A stretch of DNA of 64,000 nucleotides. Origin: Azoarcus sp. CIB. GTDB lineage: Bacteria > Pseudomonadota > Gammaproteobacteria > Burkholderiales > Rhodocyclaceae. A model generated the notes under the pieces. The model ran no database searches, was not told the DNA's origin, and saw nothing but the letters and a program-made list of their open reading frames with translations. The stretch spans positions 1,116,001 to 1,180,000 of the forward strand of contig NZ_CP011072.1 in NCBI RefSeq assembly GCF_001190925.1, given 5' to 3'. Shown here in pieces: positions 21,743 to 32,400 of the stretch. The position numbers were made by a program, and so were the translations under genes. The stretch's first letter is position 1, and the number at the start of each line of letters is the position of its first letter.

Positions 21743-22426
21743 ATGGAACTCCGGAAATTCCGCCAACGCGGCCCGTTCGAATGGGCGCTGCCCGCCACGG
21801 GGCGCATGCGAGTGCCCGGCGTGATCTTCGCGTCGCGCGAGCTGATGGAGGCGATGGACGAGAAAGTCGCCGAACAGGTCGCGAACGTCGCGAATTTGCC
21901 GGGCATCGTCGCGGCCGCCTATGCGATGCCCGATGCGCACTCGGGCTACGGCTTCCCGATCGGCGGCGTTGCGGCCTTCGATGCGGACGAGGGCGGCGTC
22001 GTGTCGGCGGGCGGGGTCGGCTTCGATATCTCCTGCGGCGTGCGTACCCTGCACACGGGGCTCAAGCTGGCCGAGGTCGAGGCGCACAAGAAGCGCCTCG
22101 CCGATGTGCTCTACGCGCGCATCCCGGCCGGCGTCGGCAGCACCGGCGCGCTGCGCCTGTCCGGCCCGGAGACGGACGCGATGCTCAAGGGGGGCGCGGG
22201 CCGTGCGATGAGCCGCAACGAGGCGCTGCGCCGCTGGCACGGCAGCAAGGTCGTCGACGAGCTCGCCGCACGCGGCATCCTGATCCGCAGCCCGAGCGTC
22301 CGCGGCGTCGCGGAAGAAGCGCCGCTCGCCTACAAGGACGTCGACGCGGTCGTCGATGCGGCCGACCGGGCGGGTCTGGCGATCAAGGTGCTGCGGCTCG
22401 CACCGCTGGTTTGCATCAAGGGTTGA
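21743..22426 (+). CDS. RtcB-like protein lacking the catalytic centre (in-frame internal deletion)
   Basis: A 227-residue protein, about half the length of RtcB RNA ligase. Residues 22-148 match the RtcB N-terminus: [18 protein letters not shown], then [12 protein letters not shown] with the metal ligands D95 and C98. From about residue 150 it jumps to the C-terminal end ([11 protein letters not shown], then [18 protein letters not shown] and [10 protein letters not shown]). The roughly 200-250 residues between, carrying the other metal-binding histidines, are missing, and the nucleophile motif HGAGR reads GGAGR. RNA ligation is therefore not expected. AGGAGG (21731-21736) supports the start, so it may still be translated. 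It lies just upstream of the AcsA-E1-E2 operon. Confidence 0.85.
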   Translation: MELRKFRQRGPFEWALPATGRMRVPGVIFASRELMEAMDEKVAEQVANVANLPGIVAAAYAMPDAHSGYGFPIGGVAAFDADEGGVVSAGGVGFDISCGVRTLHTGLKLAEVEAHKKRLADVLYARIPAGVGSTGALRLSGPETDAMLKGGAGRAMSRNEALRRWHGSKVVDELAARGILIRSPSVRGVAEEAPLAYKDVDAVVDAADRAGLAIKVLRLAPLVCIKG

Positions 22427-22459
22427 AGAGCACATCCGTACGCAACGGAGGAGGGAGTG

Positions 22460-24223
22460 ATGGAGCGAACTTCGATCATCCGCAAGACGGCGGAGCTTCG
22501 AACCCGGCCGAACCTCGTCGATTACGAGGCGACCCGCCGCGGCTTCGACTGGAATGTCGCGCACGAGGCGCTCGCAGGCCTGCCCGGCGGTGCGCTGAAC
22601 ATCGCCTACGAGACGGTCGTGCGCCACGCCGGAGGACGGCTGCGCGACCATCTGGCGTTCCGCTTCCTCGGCCAGAGCGGCGCGGTGCGCGACCTCAGCT
22701 ACGGCGATCTCGCGTCACTTACGGCACGTTTCGCCAACGTGCTGCGCGGGCTCGATGTCGTGCGCGGCGAGCGCGTGTTCGTGCTCACCGGACGCATTCC
22801 TGAGCTCTATGCCGCGGTGCTCGGCGGCCTGCGTGCCGGCTGCGCGGTGTCGCCGCTGTTCTCGGCCTTCGGGCCGGAGCCGATCGCCACGCGCCTGAAC
22901 CTCGGACAGGGGGCGGTGCTGGTGACGACCGAGTCGCTGTACCAGCGCAAGGTCGCGAAGATCCGCGGCGAGCTGACGACGCTGCGCCATGTGCTCCTGG
23001 TGTCGGACGACGGTGCTCCAACCGACGTCCCCGGTACGCACGACCTCGGACGCCTGATGGCGGCGGCCTCGGACGACTTCCCGACCGTGCCGACGCGGCC
23101 CGACGAGCTTGCGCTGCTGCATTTCACGAGCGGCACGACGGGCACGCCCAAGGGCGCGATGCACGTGCATGGCGCCGTCGCGACGCACTGGGCGACCGGC
23201 CTCTACGCGCTCGACCTGCACCCGGACGACGTGTACTGGTGCACCGCCGACCCGGGCTGGGTCACCGGCACCTCCTACGGCATCATCGCGCCGCTGCTGC
23301 ACGGCGTGACCTCCATCGTCGACGAGGGCGACTTCGACGCCGAGCGCTGGTACCGCATCCTGCACGAGCAAAAGGTGAGCGTCTGGTACACCGCGCCGAC
23401 CGCGATCCGCATGCTGATGAAGGCCGGCCCGGAACTGGCGAAGCGCTTCACGTTCCCGAATCTGCGCTTCGTCGCGAGCGTCGGCGAACCGCTCAACCCC
23501 GAGGCCGTGTGGTGGGGCAAGGAGGTGCTGGGCCTGCCGATCCACGACAACTGGTGGCAGACCGAAACGGGCGGGATCATGATCGCCAACGTGCCGGCGC
23601 TGGACATCAAGCCGGGCTCGATGGGCCGGCCGCTGCCGGGCGTCGAGGCCGCGATCGTGCGCGAGGGCAAGGACGGCGTCGTCGAGGTGATCGAGGAGCC
23701 CGACGTCGAAGGCGAGCTCGCGCTGCTGCGCGGCTGGCCGTCGATGCTGCGCGGCTACCTGAACAACGAGGAGCGTTACCGCAAGTGCTTCTCGGGCGTG
23801 TGGTACCTGACCGGCGACCTCGCGCGGCGCGACGCCGACGGCTACTTCTGGTTCGTCGGGCGCAAGGACGACGTGATCAAGTCGGCCGGCCACCTGATCG
23901 GCCCCTTCGAGGTCGAAAGCGCGCTGATGGAGCATCCGGCGGTCGCGGAGGCCGGCGTGATCGGCAAGCCGGACGAGATGGTCGGCGAGATCGTGAAGGC
24001 TTTCGTGTCGTTGAAGAAGGGATTCGAGCCGAGCGAGGCGCTGCGCATGGAACTCCTCGCGCACGCGCGCAGGAAACTCGGCGCTGCCGTGGCGCCGAAG
24101 GAGATCGACTTCGCCACGACGCTGCCGCGCACGCGCAGCGGCAAGATCATGCGCCGGCTGCTGAAGGCGCGCGAGCTGGGCCTGCCGGAAGGCGACACCT
24201 CGACGCTGGAGGGCGGCGCATGA
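22460..24223 (+). CDS. AcsA-like acetyl/acyl-CoA synthetase
   Basis: A 587-residue AMP-forming ligase of the short acetyl-CoA synthetase (AcsA) group. The P-loop is [11 protein letters not shown]; other motifs are [23 protein letters not shown] and [13 protein letters not shown], with the catalytic and acetylatable lysine in [14 protein letters not shown] directly before the ATG could also start it. GGAGG lies upstream. Its stop overlaps the E1alpha start (ATGA), so it is coupled to the dehydrogenase genes. It may supply acyl-CoA from acetate or a related acid to the same pathway. Confidence 0.88.
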   Translation: MERTSIIRKTAELRTRPNLVDYEATRRGFDWNVAHEALAGLPGGALNIAYETVVRHAGGRLRDHLAFRFLGQSGAVRDLSYGDLASLTARFANVLRGLDVVRGERVFVLTGRIPELYAAVLGGLRAGCAVSPLFSAFGPEPIATRLNLGQGAVLVTTESLYQRKVAKIRGELTTLRHVLLVSDDGAPTDVPGTHDLGRLMAAASDDFPTVPTRPDELALLHFTSGTTGTPKGAMHVHGAVATHWATGLYALDLHPDDVYWCTADPGWVTGTSYGIIAPLLHGVTSIVDEGDFDAERWYRILHEQKVSVWYTAPTAIRMLMKAGPELAKRFTFPNLRFVASVGEPLNPEAVWWGKEVLGLPIHDNWWQTETGGIMIANVPALDIKPGSMGRPLPGVEAAIVREGKDGVVEVIEEPDVEGELALLRGWPSMLRGYLNNEERYRKCFSGVWYLTGDLARRDADGYFWFVGRKDDVIKSAGHLIGPFEVESALMEHPAVAEAGVIGKPDEMVGEIVKAFVSLKKGFEPSEALRMELLAHARRKLGAAVAPKEIDFATTLPRTRSGKIMRRLLKARELGLPEGDTSTLEGGA

Positions 24224-25224
24224 GCGCGACCAGACGCAAGCCTGCTGCACCCGCCGCCGAGCGGCCGTTCAAAGTGCAGCTGCTCGCGGACATGCTGCGC
24301 ATCCGCCGCATGGAGGAGAAATGCGCGGAGCTCTATGGTGCGCAGAAGATCCGCGGCTTCCTGCACCTCTACATCGGCGAGGAGGCCTGCGCGACCGGCG
24401 GGATGCATGCGCTCGACGCGGACGACAACGTCGTCGCGACCTACCGCGAGCACGGTCATGCGCTGCTGCGCGGCGTGCCGATGGACGCGATCATGGCCGA
24501 GATGTTCGGCAAGGCGGCCGGCTGCTCGCGCGGACGCGGCGGCTCGATGCACCTCTTCGACGTCGCGCGGCGGTTCTACGGCGGCAACGCGATCGTCGGC
24601 GGCGGCCTGCCGCTGGCGGTGGGGCTCGCGCTCGCAGACCGGATGTTGGGCATCCGCCGCGTGACGGCGTGCTTCTTCGGTGAGGGGGCGGTCGCCGAGG
24701 GCGCGTTCCACGAAGGCATGAACCTCGCCGCGCTGTGGCGGCTGCCGGTGCTCTTCCTGTGCGAGAACAACCTGTACGCGATGGGCACCGCGCTGGATCG
24801 TTCGGAGTCGCAGACCGAGCTGTGCGTGAAGGCAGCGAGCTACAAGGTGCCGACGCTGAAGGCGGACGGGATGGACGTGCGGGCGGTGCACGAGGCGACG
24901 TGCCGCGCCGCGCAGCAGGTGCGCGAGGAGGGCGGCCCCTTCTTCGTCGAGTTCCGCACCTTCCGTTTCCGCGCGCACTCGATGTTCGACCCCGAGCTCT
25001 ACCGCGGCAAGGCCGAGGTCGAGGAATGGAAGAAGCGTGGGCCGATCCACAGCTTTTCGGCGCAGTTGAAGGCGGCGGGCGAGCTGACCGAGGACGGCTT
25101 CCTCGAACTCGACGCGGAAGCCGAGGCGGAGGTCGCCGCTGCGGTCGCGTTCGCCGAGGCCGCGCCGTGGGAGCCGGTCGAAGACCTGCTGCGCGACGTC
25201 ACGACACCGGGAGCGACGCGATGA
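24220..25224 (+). CDS. 2-oxo acid/acetoin dehydrogenase E1 alpha subunit
   Basis: A 334-residue thiamine-diphosphate subunit. The TPP motif runs from [15 protein letters not shown] to LFLCENN, and [10 protein letters not shown] and [11 protein letters not shown] are typical of PDHA/AcoA proteins. The phosphorylation-loop region has [15 protein letters not shown]. It overlaps the ligase gene upstream and the E1beta gene downstream by four bases each. Whether pyruvate, acetoin or another 2-oxo acid is the substrate cannot be decided from sequence. Confidence 0.9.
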   Translation: MSATRRKPAAPAAERPFKVQLLADMLRIRRMEEKCAELYGAQKIRGFLHLYIGEEACATGGMHALDADDNVVATYREHGHALLRGVPMDAIMAEMFGKAAGCSRGRGGSMHLFDVARRFYGGNAIVGGGLPLAVGLALADRMLGIRRVTACFFGEGAVAEGAFHEGMNLAALWRLPVLFLCENNLYAMGTALDRSESQTELCVKAASYKVPTLKADGMDVRAVHEATCRAAQQVREEGGPFFVEFRTFRFRAHSMFDPELYRGKAEVEEWKKRGPIHSFSAQLKAAGELTEDGFLELDAEAEAEVAAAVAFAEAAPWEPVEDLLRDVTTPGATR

Positions 25225-26204
25225 GGATCAGCTATCGCGAGGCGATGCGCCAGGCGCTGCACGATGCGCTCGCCAGTGACCCGCGCGTCTTCCTGATGGG
25301 CGAGGACGTGGGCCGCTACGGCGGCACCTACGCGGTGTCCAAGGGCTTCTACGACGAGTTCGGACCCGAGCGCATCCGCGACACGCCGCTTTCCGAGCTG
25401 GGTTTCGTCGGCGCCGGCATCGGCGCGGCGCTGGGCGGCATGCGACCGATCGTCGAGGTCATGACGGTGAATTTCAGCCTGCTCGCGCTCGACCAGATCG
25501 TGAACAACGCCGCGCTGCTGCGCCACATGTCGGGCGGGCAGGTGTCGGTGCCGCTGGTGATCCGCATGGCGACCGGCGCGGGACGCCAGCTCGCGGCCCA
25601 GCACTCGCACAGCCTGGAGAACTGGTACGCGCACATCCCCGGCATCCGCGTGCTCGCGCCGGCGACGATCGCCGACGCGCGCGGCATGCTCGCGCCCGCG
25701 CTCGCCGATCCCGATCCCGTCGTGATTTTCGAGCATGCGCAGCTCTACAACATGGAAGACGAGCTGCGAGATGAGCCAAATGAGGACTGGCACTGCGACA
25801 TCGAGCGCGCGGCGATCCGCCGTCCCGGCAGCCAGCTGAGCCTGATCACCTACGGCGGCAGCCTGCCGAAGGCGCTCGACGCCGCGGCCGAGCTCGCGCG
25901 CGACGGCATCGACGTCGAGGTCGTCGACCTGCGCGTGCTGCGTCCGCTCGATACCGCGACCATCGCCGAGTCGGTGAGCCGCACGCACCGCGCGGTGATC
26001 GTCGACGAAGGCTGGCGCAGCGGCAGCCTCGCTGCGGAGGTCATCGCGCGCATCGTCGAGAACTGCTTCTACGACCTCGATGCGCCGCCGATGCGCGTGT
26101 GCAGCGAGGAAGTGCCGATCCCCTACGCGAAGCACATGGAGGACGCCGCGCTGCCGCAACCGGCGAAGATCGTCGCCGCGGTCCGGGAGGTGCTGAATGT
26201 TTGA
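25221..26204 (+). CDS. 2-oxo acid/acetoin dehydrogenase E1 beta subunit
   Basis: A 327-residue transketolase-like subunit pairing with E1alpha. Landmarks are [57 protein letters not shown] and [14 protein letters not shown]. The end overlaps the E2 gene by eight bases (26197-26204). The gene order E1alpha-E1beta-E2 is that of PdhABC/AcoABC. Confidence 0.92.
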   Translation: MRISYREAMRQALHDALASDPRVFLMGEDVGRYGGTYAVSKGFYDEFGPERIRDTPLSELGFVGAGIGAALGGMRPIVEVMTVNFSLLALDQIVNNAALLRHMSGGQVSVPLVIRMATGAGRQLAAQHSHSLENWYAHIPGIRVLAPATIADARGMLAPALADPDPVVIFEHAQLYNMEDELRDEPNEDWHCDIERAAIRRPGSQLSLITYGGSLPKALDAAAELARDGIDVEVVDLRVLRPLDTATIAESVSRTHRAVIVDEGWRSGSLAAEVIARIVENCFYDLDAPPMRVCSEEVPIPYAKHMEDAALPQPAKIVAAVREVLNV

Positions 26205-27369
26205 CTTCTCGTTGCCCTCGCTCGGCGCCGACATGGACGAGGGCAAGCTCGTCGAGTGGAAGGTGAAACCCGGCGATGCGGTGTGCAAGGGTCAGGTCGT
26301 CGCGATCGTGGACACGTCGAAAGCGGCGGTCGACGTCGAGATCTGGCAGGACGGTGTCGTGCATGCGCTGCTGATCGAGCCGGGGGAGCGGATTCCTGTC
26401 GGCACGGTGATGGCGACGCTGCTCGAACCCGGTGAAAAGGCGCCGCCGAAGGGGGCTGCGCGAGCGGGGAAACAAGCGGGCGAACGAGCTCCCGCAGCAC
26501 CCGGTGCCCCGGTCGTTGAAGGCGCGCGCCTGCGTATCTCGCCGGCCGCACGCAAGCGCGCCGAGGCGCTCGGGGTGGATGTCGCCCGGCTCAAGGGTAC
26601 CGGCCCGGGCGGCGCCGTGACGCTCGCCGACATCGAGGCCGCGGTGCAGCCCGGAGCGCCGAAGGCCCCCGAAACCGCGCCGGCTGCGCACCCCGAGGCC
26701 GACAGGAACGCGGAGATGCGTCGCGCGATCGCTGCGGCGATGAGCCGCTCGAAGCGCGAGATCCCGCATTACTACCTGTCCGAGACGATCCCGATGGCGC
26801 GTGCGCAGAGGTGGCTCGCGCAGGCCAACGAGGGGCGGCCGATCACCGAGCGGCTCCTGATGGCGGTCGTGCAACTGAAGGCGGTGGCGGCGGCGCTGGC
26901 GCAGTTTCCCGATCTGAACGGCTTCTTCCGCGACGGCCGCTTCGAGCCGGTGCAGGCCGCGCATATTGGTGTCGCAATCTCGCTGCGCCAGGGCGGGCTG
27001 ATCGCGCCCGCACTGCACGACGTCGGCAGCAAGCCGCTCGACCAGCTGATGCGCGAGCTCGCCGATCTCGTGAAGCGCACGCGCGCGGGCTCGCTGCGCA
27101 GCTCGGAGATGTCGGATCCCACGATCACCGTGACCAACCTCGGCGAGCAGGGCGTCGATGCGGTGATGGGCGTGATCTACCCGCCGCAGGTTGCGCTCGT
27201 CGGCTTCGGCCGTATCGCTGCGCGCCCGTGGGTCGAGGTTGGCGCCCTGGTCGCGATGCCGACTGTCGTCGCGAGCCTCGCGGCGGATCACCGCGTCTCG
27301 GACGGGCACCGCGGGGCGCTCTTCCTCGCCGAACTGCGCGGGCGCCTGCAGCGGCCCGAGGAGCTGTGA
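26197..27369 (+). CDS. Dihydrolipoamide acyltransferase E2
   Basis: A 390-residue E2 core. It has one lipoyl domain with lipoyl-lysine K42 in DTSKAAVD, an Ala/Pro linker, a peripheral subunit-binding domain ([26 protein letters not shown], about residues 110-150), and a catalytic domain ending [11 protein letters not shown] with H365 and D369. The peripheral domain implies docking of an E3 lipoamide dehydrogenase, but no E3 gene is in the operon. A shared chromosomal E3 may serve it. Confidence 0.92.
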   Translation: MFDFSLPSLGADMDEGKLVEWKVKPGDAVCKGQVVAIVDTSKAAVDVEIWQDGVVHALLIEPGERIPVGTVMATLLEPGEKAPPKGAARAGKQAGERAPAAPGAPVVEGARLRISPAARKRAEALGVDVARLKGTGPGGAVTLADIEAAVQPGAPKAPETAPAAHPEADRNAEMRRAIAAAMSRSKREIPHYYLSETIPMARAQRWLAQANEGRPITERLLMAVVQLKAVAAALAQFPDLNGFFRDGRFEPVQAAHIGVAISLRQGGLIAPALHDVGSKPLDQLMRELADLVKRTRAGSLRSSEMSDPTITVTNLGEQGVDAVMGVIYPPQVALVGFGRIAARPWVEVGALVAMPTVVASLAADHRVSDGHRGALFLAELRGRLQRPEEL

Positions 27370-27412
27370 GCGCGAAGAACGAAAGCGAAAAGGGTAGAAA
27401 AAGGGGAAAGCG

Positions 27413-27664
27413 ATGGCAGATAAATACCCGGAACTGCGCGCGAACGTGATCGCGATCCTGCGCAGCATCGCGCCCGAGGTCGAGGCGGACGAGCTGCGCG
27501 ACGACCGTCCGCTGCGCCAGCAGGTCGACCTCGATTCGATGGACTGGCTCAACTTCCTGATCGGGATCAGCGAGCAGCTGAAGGTGAGTATCCCCGAGGC
27601 GGACTATGGCCGCCTCGTGACGCTGGGCAACCTGCTCGACTACCTGCGCGCGAAGCTCGGTTAG
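27413..27664 (+). CDS. Stand-alone acyl carrier protein
   Basis: An 83-residue acidic four-helix carrier. The phosphopantetheine serine is S42 in VDLDSMDWLNFL, a variant of the usual DSL motif. It lies 43 bases after the E2 gene with GGGGAAAG upstream. It is too divergent to be the housekeeping AcpP and has no fatty acid synthase neighbours. Its place after E2 suggests that the acyl group made by the complex, or activated by the ligase, is moved onto this carrier; that is inference. Confidence 0.8.
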   Translation: MADKYPELRANVIAILRSIAPEVEADELRDDRPLRQQVDLDSMDWLNFLIGISEQLKVSIPEADYGRLVTLGNLLDYLRAKLG

Positions 27665-27680
27665 CGACGTCCCGACATGA

Positions 27681-27724
27681 CGCCGGCCCGTCCCGGGCAA
27701 TTGCTCGCCCGGGACGGGCCGGCG
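27681..27724 (+). terminator. Strong hairpin ending the AcsA-E1-E2-ACP operon
   Basis: A perfect 18-bp stem (27681-27698 with 27707-27724, CGCCGGCCCGTCCCGGGC arm) and an 8-nt loop, 16 bases after the ACP stop. There is no clear T-run, so it is a GC-rich terminator or mRNA-stabilising hairpin. It lies between convergent genes. Confidence 0.65.
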
Positions 27725-27770
27725 TTGCGGGGGGAAGCCTTCGTGGGGGGAAGTCTTCGCGGGAGCAGCC

Positions 27771-28151
27771 TTACATCACGGCGATTTCGATCTTGCGCGG
27801 CTGCGCGTGTTCGGCCTTCGGGATGCGCAGCTTCAGTGTGCCCTGGTTGAACTCGGCCGACACTTTGTTTGCGTCGAGTTCCTTCGACAGCGTGAACATG
27901 CGGCGGTAGCGCGGCAGGTTCACTTCGGCATGTGACGATTCCATGCCCTCGGGTGCTGCGAGGCTGATCTCGCCCTCGATCGTCAGCGTGTCGCCTTCGA
28001 CCTGAAGGGTCAGCTTGTCCTTCGGTACGCCCGGCAGGTCGGCGTACAGCGTGATTCCGGCGGCATCCTCGATGACGTCGACGGGCGGCAGCAGCGCCAT
28101 CTCGCTGGCCGGGGTTTCGGGCTTGCGGGCGATGTTGGTGGTGTCGTTCAT
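27771..28151 (-). CDS. Hsp20/alpha-crystallin family small heat-shock protein (second of pair)
   Basis: A 126-residue ATP-independent holdase. The alpha-crystallin domain spans about residues 25-115 (PPVDVIEDAAGITLYADLPG, LTLQVEGDTLTIEGE). The conserved strand ends FNQGTLKLRIPKAE (usually NGVLxIxxPK), and the tail ends RKIEIAVM with an I-x-I/V-type anchor. It starts 13 bases after the other Hsp20 gene; both are transcribed leftward from a sigma-32-like promoter. Confidence 0.93.
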   Translation of the reverse strand: MNDTTNIARKPETPASEMALLPPVDVIEDAAGITLYADLPGVPKDKLTLQVEGDTLTIEGEISLAAPEGMESSHAEVNLPRYRRMFTLSKELDANKVSAEFNQGTLKLRIPKAEHAQPRKIEIAVM

Positions 28152-28164
28152 GTCCGGCTCCTCC

Positions 28165-28608
28165 TCATTCGATGCTGATGCGGCGCGGCTGGGCGGCTTG
28201 CCGGCGCTGGACGCTGACGTGCAGCACGCCGTCGCGGTACTTCGCGCTCACGGCGTTGGGGTCGGCGTCGTCGGGCAGGGTCACGACGCGGCGGAAACGT
28301 CCGGAGAAACGCTCGTCGATATGCACCGTGGCGTTGGCTTCCTTCGGCGGCATTACGCTCGCGCGCTCGCCGGCGACCGTCAGTACGCCCTTTTCGAGCT
28401 GCACGTCGATCGTCGCCGGGTCGATGCCGGGCGCAAAGGCGTAGATCTCGACGGAATGCGGCGTGTTGCCGACGTTCATCGCGGGAAAGCCGCCGCGCGC
28501 GAGACCGCGGATGCTGGGGGAGAATTCGTACGACTGCTGCATCTCGCGCTGCAGGCGATCGATTTCGGACAGCAGATCGCGGGGAAATACTGATCGGTAG
28601 AACATCAT
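28165..28608 (-). CDS. Hsp20/alpha-crystallin family small heat-shock protein (first of pair)
   Basis: A 147-residue member of the IbpA type. The N-terminal arm FPRDLLSEIDRLQREMQQSY precedes the crystallin domain (HSVEIYAFAPGIDPATIDVQ; GVLTVAGER; RFSGRFRRVVTLPDDAD; YRDGVLHVSVQRR). AAGGAGGA precedes the ATG. Tandem unlike Hsp20 proteins often form mixed oligomers. They lie convergent to the ACP operon. Confidence 0.93.
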   Translation of the reverse strand: MMFYRSVFPRDLLSEIDRLQREMQQSYEFSPSIRGLARGGFPAMNVGNTPHSVEIYAFAPGIDPATIDVQLEKGVLTVAGERASVMPPKEANATVHIDERFSGRFRRVVTLPDDADPNAVSAKYRDGVLHVSVQRRQAAQPRRISIE

Positions 28609-28660
28609 GATCCTCCTTCGGACAGGGATGGGTGTCCGCTCGCAACACCCATGTTTTCCG

Positions 28661-28692
28661 ATATCGAGGCGGTCGGCTGGACTTCAAGTCCA
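28661..28692 (-). promoter_or_regulatory. Sigma-32 (RpoH)-like promoter of the hsp20 pair, with palindrome
   Basis: Read on the minus strand, CTTGAAG (28688-28682), a 13-base spacer and CTCGATAT (28668-28661) match the heat-shock consensus CTTGAA-N11-15-CCCCATNT well. It lies about 50 bases before the first hsp20 start. The -35 element is embedded in a perfect palindrome TGGACTT-C-AAGTCCA (28678-28692), which may be chance or a repressor site. Confidence 0.6.
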
Positions 28693-28753
28693 CATGCGGC
28701 AACGCACATGCCGAAGGAGGAGAGGAGCCGCGGCGCGGCTCCCGGGGGGAGGC

Positions 28754-29323
28754 TCAGGCGAAGTTGCCGAGCGCCTCGACCGAGCCGTCGAGCGCCATCA
28801 GCAGGGTCTCGATGCCGAGGCCGGGATGCTTGTCCTTGATGGCGGCGGCGAGGCGTTCCAGGTGGTCGCGATGCACCGCGGCTTCGCGCACGGGATCCGG
28901 CGCCAGGTCCTCGCCGAGAATCGCCTTGTAGGCGCCGCAGTCGCGGTGATCCATGACGACGACCTTCTGTACGTCATGGAGCTGGATCGCGACGGCGAGG
29001 TGGTCCCAGAAGGTGCGGTTCCACGCGGGGTACTTGTCGGTCAGCGCGCCGAGCGAGGCGCCGGCGAGCACGATGTGGTCGTACTTGTGCGTGAGGCCGC
29101 GGCCCGCCATGTATTGCTCGACGCTGTCCATGAGGCGGAAATCCATGCAGGTGAGCAACAGGATGTCGGTGTGGCCTCCGGCGAGGGCGGGGCGGCTTTG
29201 CGAGACGGTGCCGAGCAAGGCGACACCGGCGGCGAGCGTGGCGCGCGTGAGGAAGTTGCGGCGGGTGCCGGAGTGATTTTCGCCGTGGGCGTGCGTGCAG
29301 TTGCAGTGGTCGTGAGTGTCCAT
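28754..29323 (-). CDS. Exported beta-carbonic-anhydrase-like protein with Tat signal
   Basis: A 189-residue protein from the ATG at 29323. The N-terminus HDHCNCTHAHGENH is rich in His/Cys and could bind metal. Next is a twin-arginine signal TRRNFLTRATLAAGVALLG with a likely cut after ALA. The mature part has beta-class carbonic anhydrase marks: LLTCMDFRLMD (Cys ligand and Asp/Arg dyad) and MDHRDCGAYK (His and Cys ligands). It is shorter than full beta-enzymes. Tat export fits a metalloprotein folded before transport. Catalytic activity is not certain. Confidence 0.75.
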   Translation of the reverse strand: MDTHDHCNCTHAHGENHSGTRRNFLTRATLAAGVALLGTVSQSRPALAGGHTDILLLTCMDFRLMDSVEQYMAGRGLTHKYDHIVLAGASLGALTDKYPAWNRTFWDHLAVAIQLHDVQKVVVMDHRDCGAYKAILGEDLAPDPVREAAVHRDHLERLAAAIKDKHPGLGIETLLMALDGSVEALGNFA

Positions 29324-29457
29324 TGTTCGCTGTTCTTTTGATGGAGTTCGGATGGAGGCGAGCGGAATGGTATACCGCCGCAAACTTCCGAAATATCCAT
29401 TAAGAATATTTAATCAGCGCTGGGGAATATCGACAATTCATTGATGCAAAACGCTTG

Positions 29458-32400
29458 TCAGGTCTTTTTCTTGATGCCTCTGGGATTTTTGGCGCGCGTC
29501 GGCGGCGGCAGTCCGGGGCAGTCCTGCTGGCCGAGGCTGCGCGCGAGTTCGCCCAGCACGCGGGCGTGCATCGCATCACCGGGGTGGCCGCGCAAGGCGG
29601 CGAGGCGGGCGAGCAGGCAGATCTGCTTCACGACGGAGTCGAACTTGCGCGCGCTGCGCGGCACGTTGTCGATCGCCTGCTCGTAGAGGCAGGTGAGCTT
29701 CGGGCCGTCGTCAGCACCGATTCCCGCAAGGAGCAGCGCGGCGAGTTCGGCGTCGGCCGGCTTCACCGCGTCGAAGAAGTCGCCGCTGCGTGCGAACAGT
29801 GCGCGCGCCGCCTCGGCGCACATGGCCGCCTGTTCGGTCGCGCGCTTGCGCGCGGCGTCGGCGTCGGCTTCGAGCAGCAGCCAGTCGAGCTGCAGGCGGT
29901 TGATCATGAGGTAGGGATCAAAGCCGGCATCGCCCGGAGTGCCCTCGGCGCCGGCGTACGCCTCGCGTGCGCGCGCCAATGCCGCGCGGACACTCGGCCA
30001 GTCGCCGTTCTGCGCGGCGAGCACTGCCGCCTCGCGCTTGAGGGCGCTGCCGAGCAGGGCGCTGCGTTCGGCGTTCGACGGCATGGGGGTCGTACCGGGC
30101 GGCATCGGCTTCGCCAGCGCGATGAGGCTGTCGAGGCGCGCGATGGCGGATTCGATCAGGGTCGTATCGCCCCGCGTCTCGCCCATGCGGGCTTCGAGGT
30201 TGGCAAGCTGTTCGACGATGCGCACGGGCACGCGTCCGCTGCGGTCTTCGCCGGCGAGCGCTAGGCAATAGGCGGTGCAGGCGCGTTCGAAGCCTTCGGT
30301 GCCGAGTTCGGCATAGGTCGCGCCGATGGCGGCCTGCACTTCGGGCAGATCCTTCCACGCGGCTGGAACATGCACGAGGATGGCCGCGATATGACGCCCC
30401 ACGTCGGCGACGCTGCGTGTCCGGTGCGACAGGTCGACGCGCAGGCGCGCGAAGGTGTCGACGAGGGCGACGGGCGAGACGATGTCGGTGGGGACCCGCG
30501 CCGTGCCTTCGTCGGCGGGGGCTTCGAGCATGTAGTGCGGATCGCCGTAGGCCTGGTAGGCGCCCCAGGTGTTGTACTGCGGAAACTGCTCCCATGCGCT
30601 CTTGCGGGCGGTGAAGACGGCCGGGCCGAAGGGTTTGCCGTCGCGCACGAAGCTTTCGAAGAAGCTCGTCGCGAAGAGGCGGGCGGCCTCGTCATTCACC
30701 TGCCAGCCGGCCGCGACGACGCAGCGCACGCCGATCTCGATCAGTTCGCATGCGATGCTGTAGGCGAGGCGGTTCGCCGTGTCGGGCGCCGCCGACATCG
30801 CGCCGAGGTGGCAGCAGTTGAGGAACACGAGTTCGGGCACGACTTCGAGCTGCGATACCTCCGCGGCGGTAAGCAGCATGCCGTCGGACAGGACGACGCC
30901 GGTGCGTTGCGTGCCGTCGCGCGCCGTGGCTTCGAACACGCCGTGGGCGGCGACGACGAGCACCTTGCACGGCTGGCGGAAGAGGCGTGCGAACACGTCG
31001 AGCGCCTCGATGCCTTCGCCGTAGTTGACGTCATAGCCGCACTCGCCGAGCAGGTCGCGGATGGCCGCGCCTTCGGCCACCGCACCGGGCAGATCGGGCA
31101 GATGGTCGTCCTGCGGCGCGGGCAGCGGTCGCGACGGATCGCCGAACTGGCCGTAGTAGCCGTGGGTGGACGGGTTGGTAATCACGCACGCGACCTTGCG
31201 CGTGATGCTGAGCGGGTTGCGGCGGAAACGCGCAGAGGCGAACTGGCGCACGATCGCCGTTTTGAGCGCCATCGGCTGCTCGTCGGCCTGCAGCATCTCC
31301 CACGGCAGGTTCGCGGTGTAGGCGTCGACGACGAGGACGAGCTGTTCGGTTTCGCGCGCGGCCGCCTTGAAATCCAGCGGCACCATCAACTGGAACAGCG
31401 TACGCGACAGGTCGGCGTTGTAGTGGTCCTGGGTGATCGCGTTGCGCACCAGTGCTTCGATGAGTCCGGGCTGGCGCTGGTGCACGACGCTTTCGGCGCG
31501 CGAGCGTTCGGATAGCATCACGTACTTCAGCCGTGTGGCGATTGCACGGCTGCCGCTTGCGGGGGCCGGCGTGCCACCTTCCGCAGGTCCGTCGTCCGCG
31601 GTGACGAGCATGCGTGGCCAGTAGCCGAAGGGGGCGAACACCGACAGGCGCGGGCGCGCGCCTTCGCCCTCGTTGAGCTGCTCGGCGACGTCGATGCGCG
31701 ACTCCAGGCGGCGCAGGTCGCCGGCCATGCGTGCGGGCAGCTGGCGCACCGCGCGCGCGGCGCTGATCGCGGTGTCCATGAACAGTTCGATCAGTTCCAG
31801 TCGCGCGACCCGTAGCCGCGTGAGCGGCATCGCCTCGGCGAACTGGCGGTTGGCGGCGAGCACGCCGCGCACGATGGATTCGATGGAGTCGTCGACGCTG
31901 ATGTGGGCGGTGGAGTTGTAGCCGATCAGCAGGCTCGCGAGCGTGAGCTCGGTGTCGACCTCGCCCTCGCCTTCGCTGTCACCCTCGGTGCCCTGGCGGT
32001 CGTGCGAATGGAGCAGGTAGCGCAGGACGCCGGCACGCACGGTCTCGGTGATGTCGGCCGCGGACAGCTGACCGAATCGCCCCAGACCGACGATCACGGC
32101 GCCGCGCCCGGTGCCGCGCAGGCGGTCTTCCCGGTTGCGCGCCTGCAGCACGATGGCCGCCGAGCCGATTTCGCCCGCATAGACGCCGAGCCGTTCGCGC
32201 TGGCGCAGGGCGCCGTCGACCAAGGCGTCGTTGATCGCGGCCTCGGCGCCGGCGATCCCGTCGCCCTGGTAGTGGCCGCACAGGATGGGCTGGCGCGCGA
32301 AGCGCAGGTCCATCGCGCTGACCGAGACCTGCAGCGGATGGATCGCCGACACCGGGCGGCGGCGGCGCGGACGGGTGCCGACGAGGCTGCAGACGAGTTC

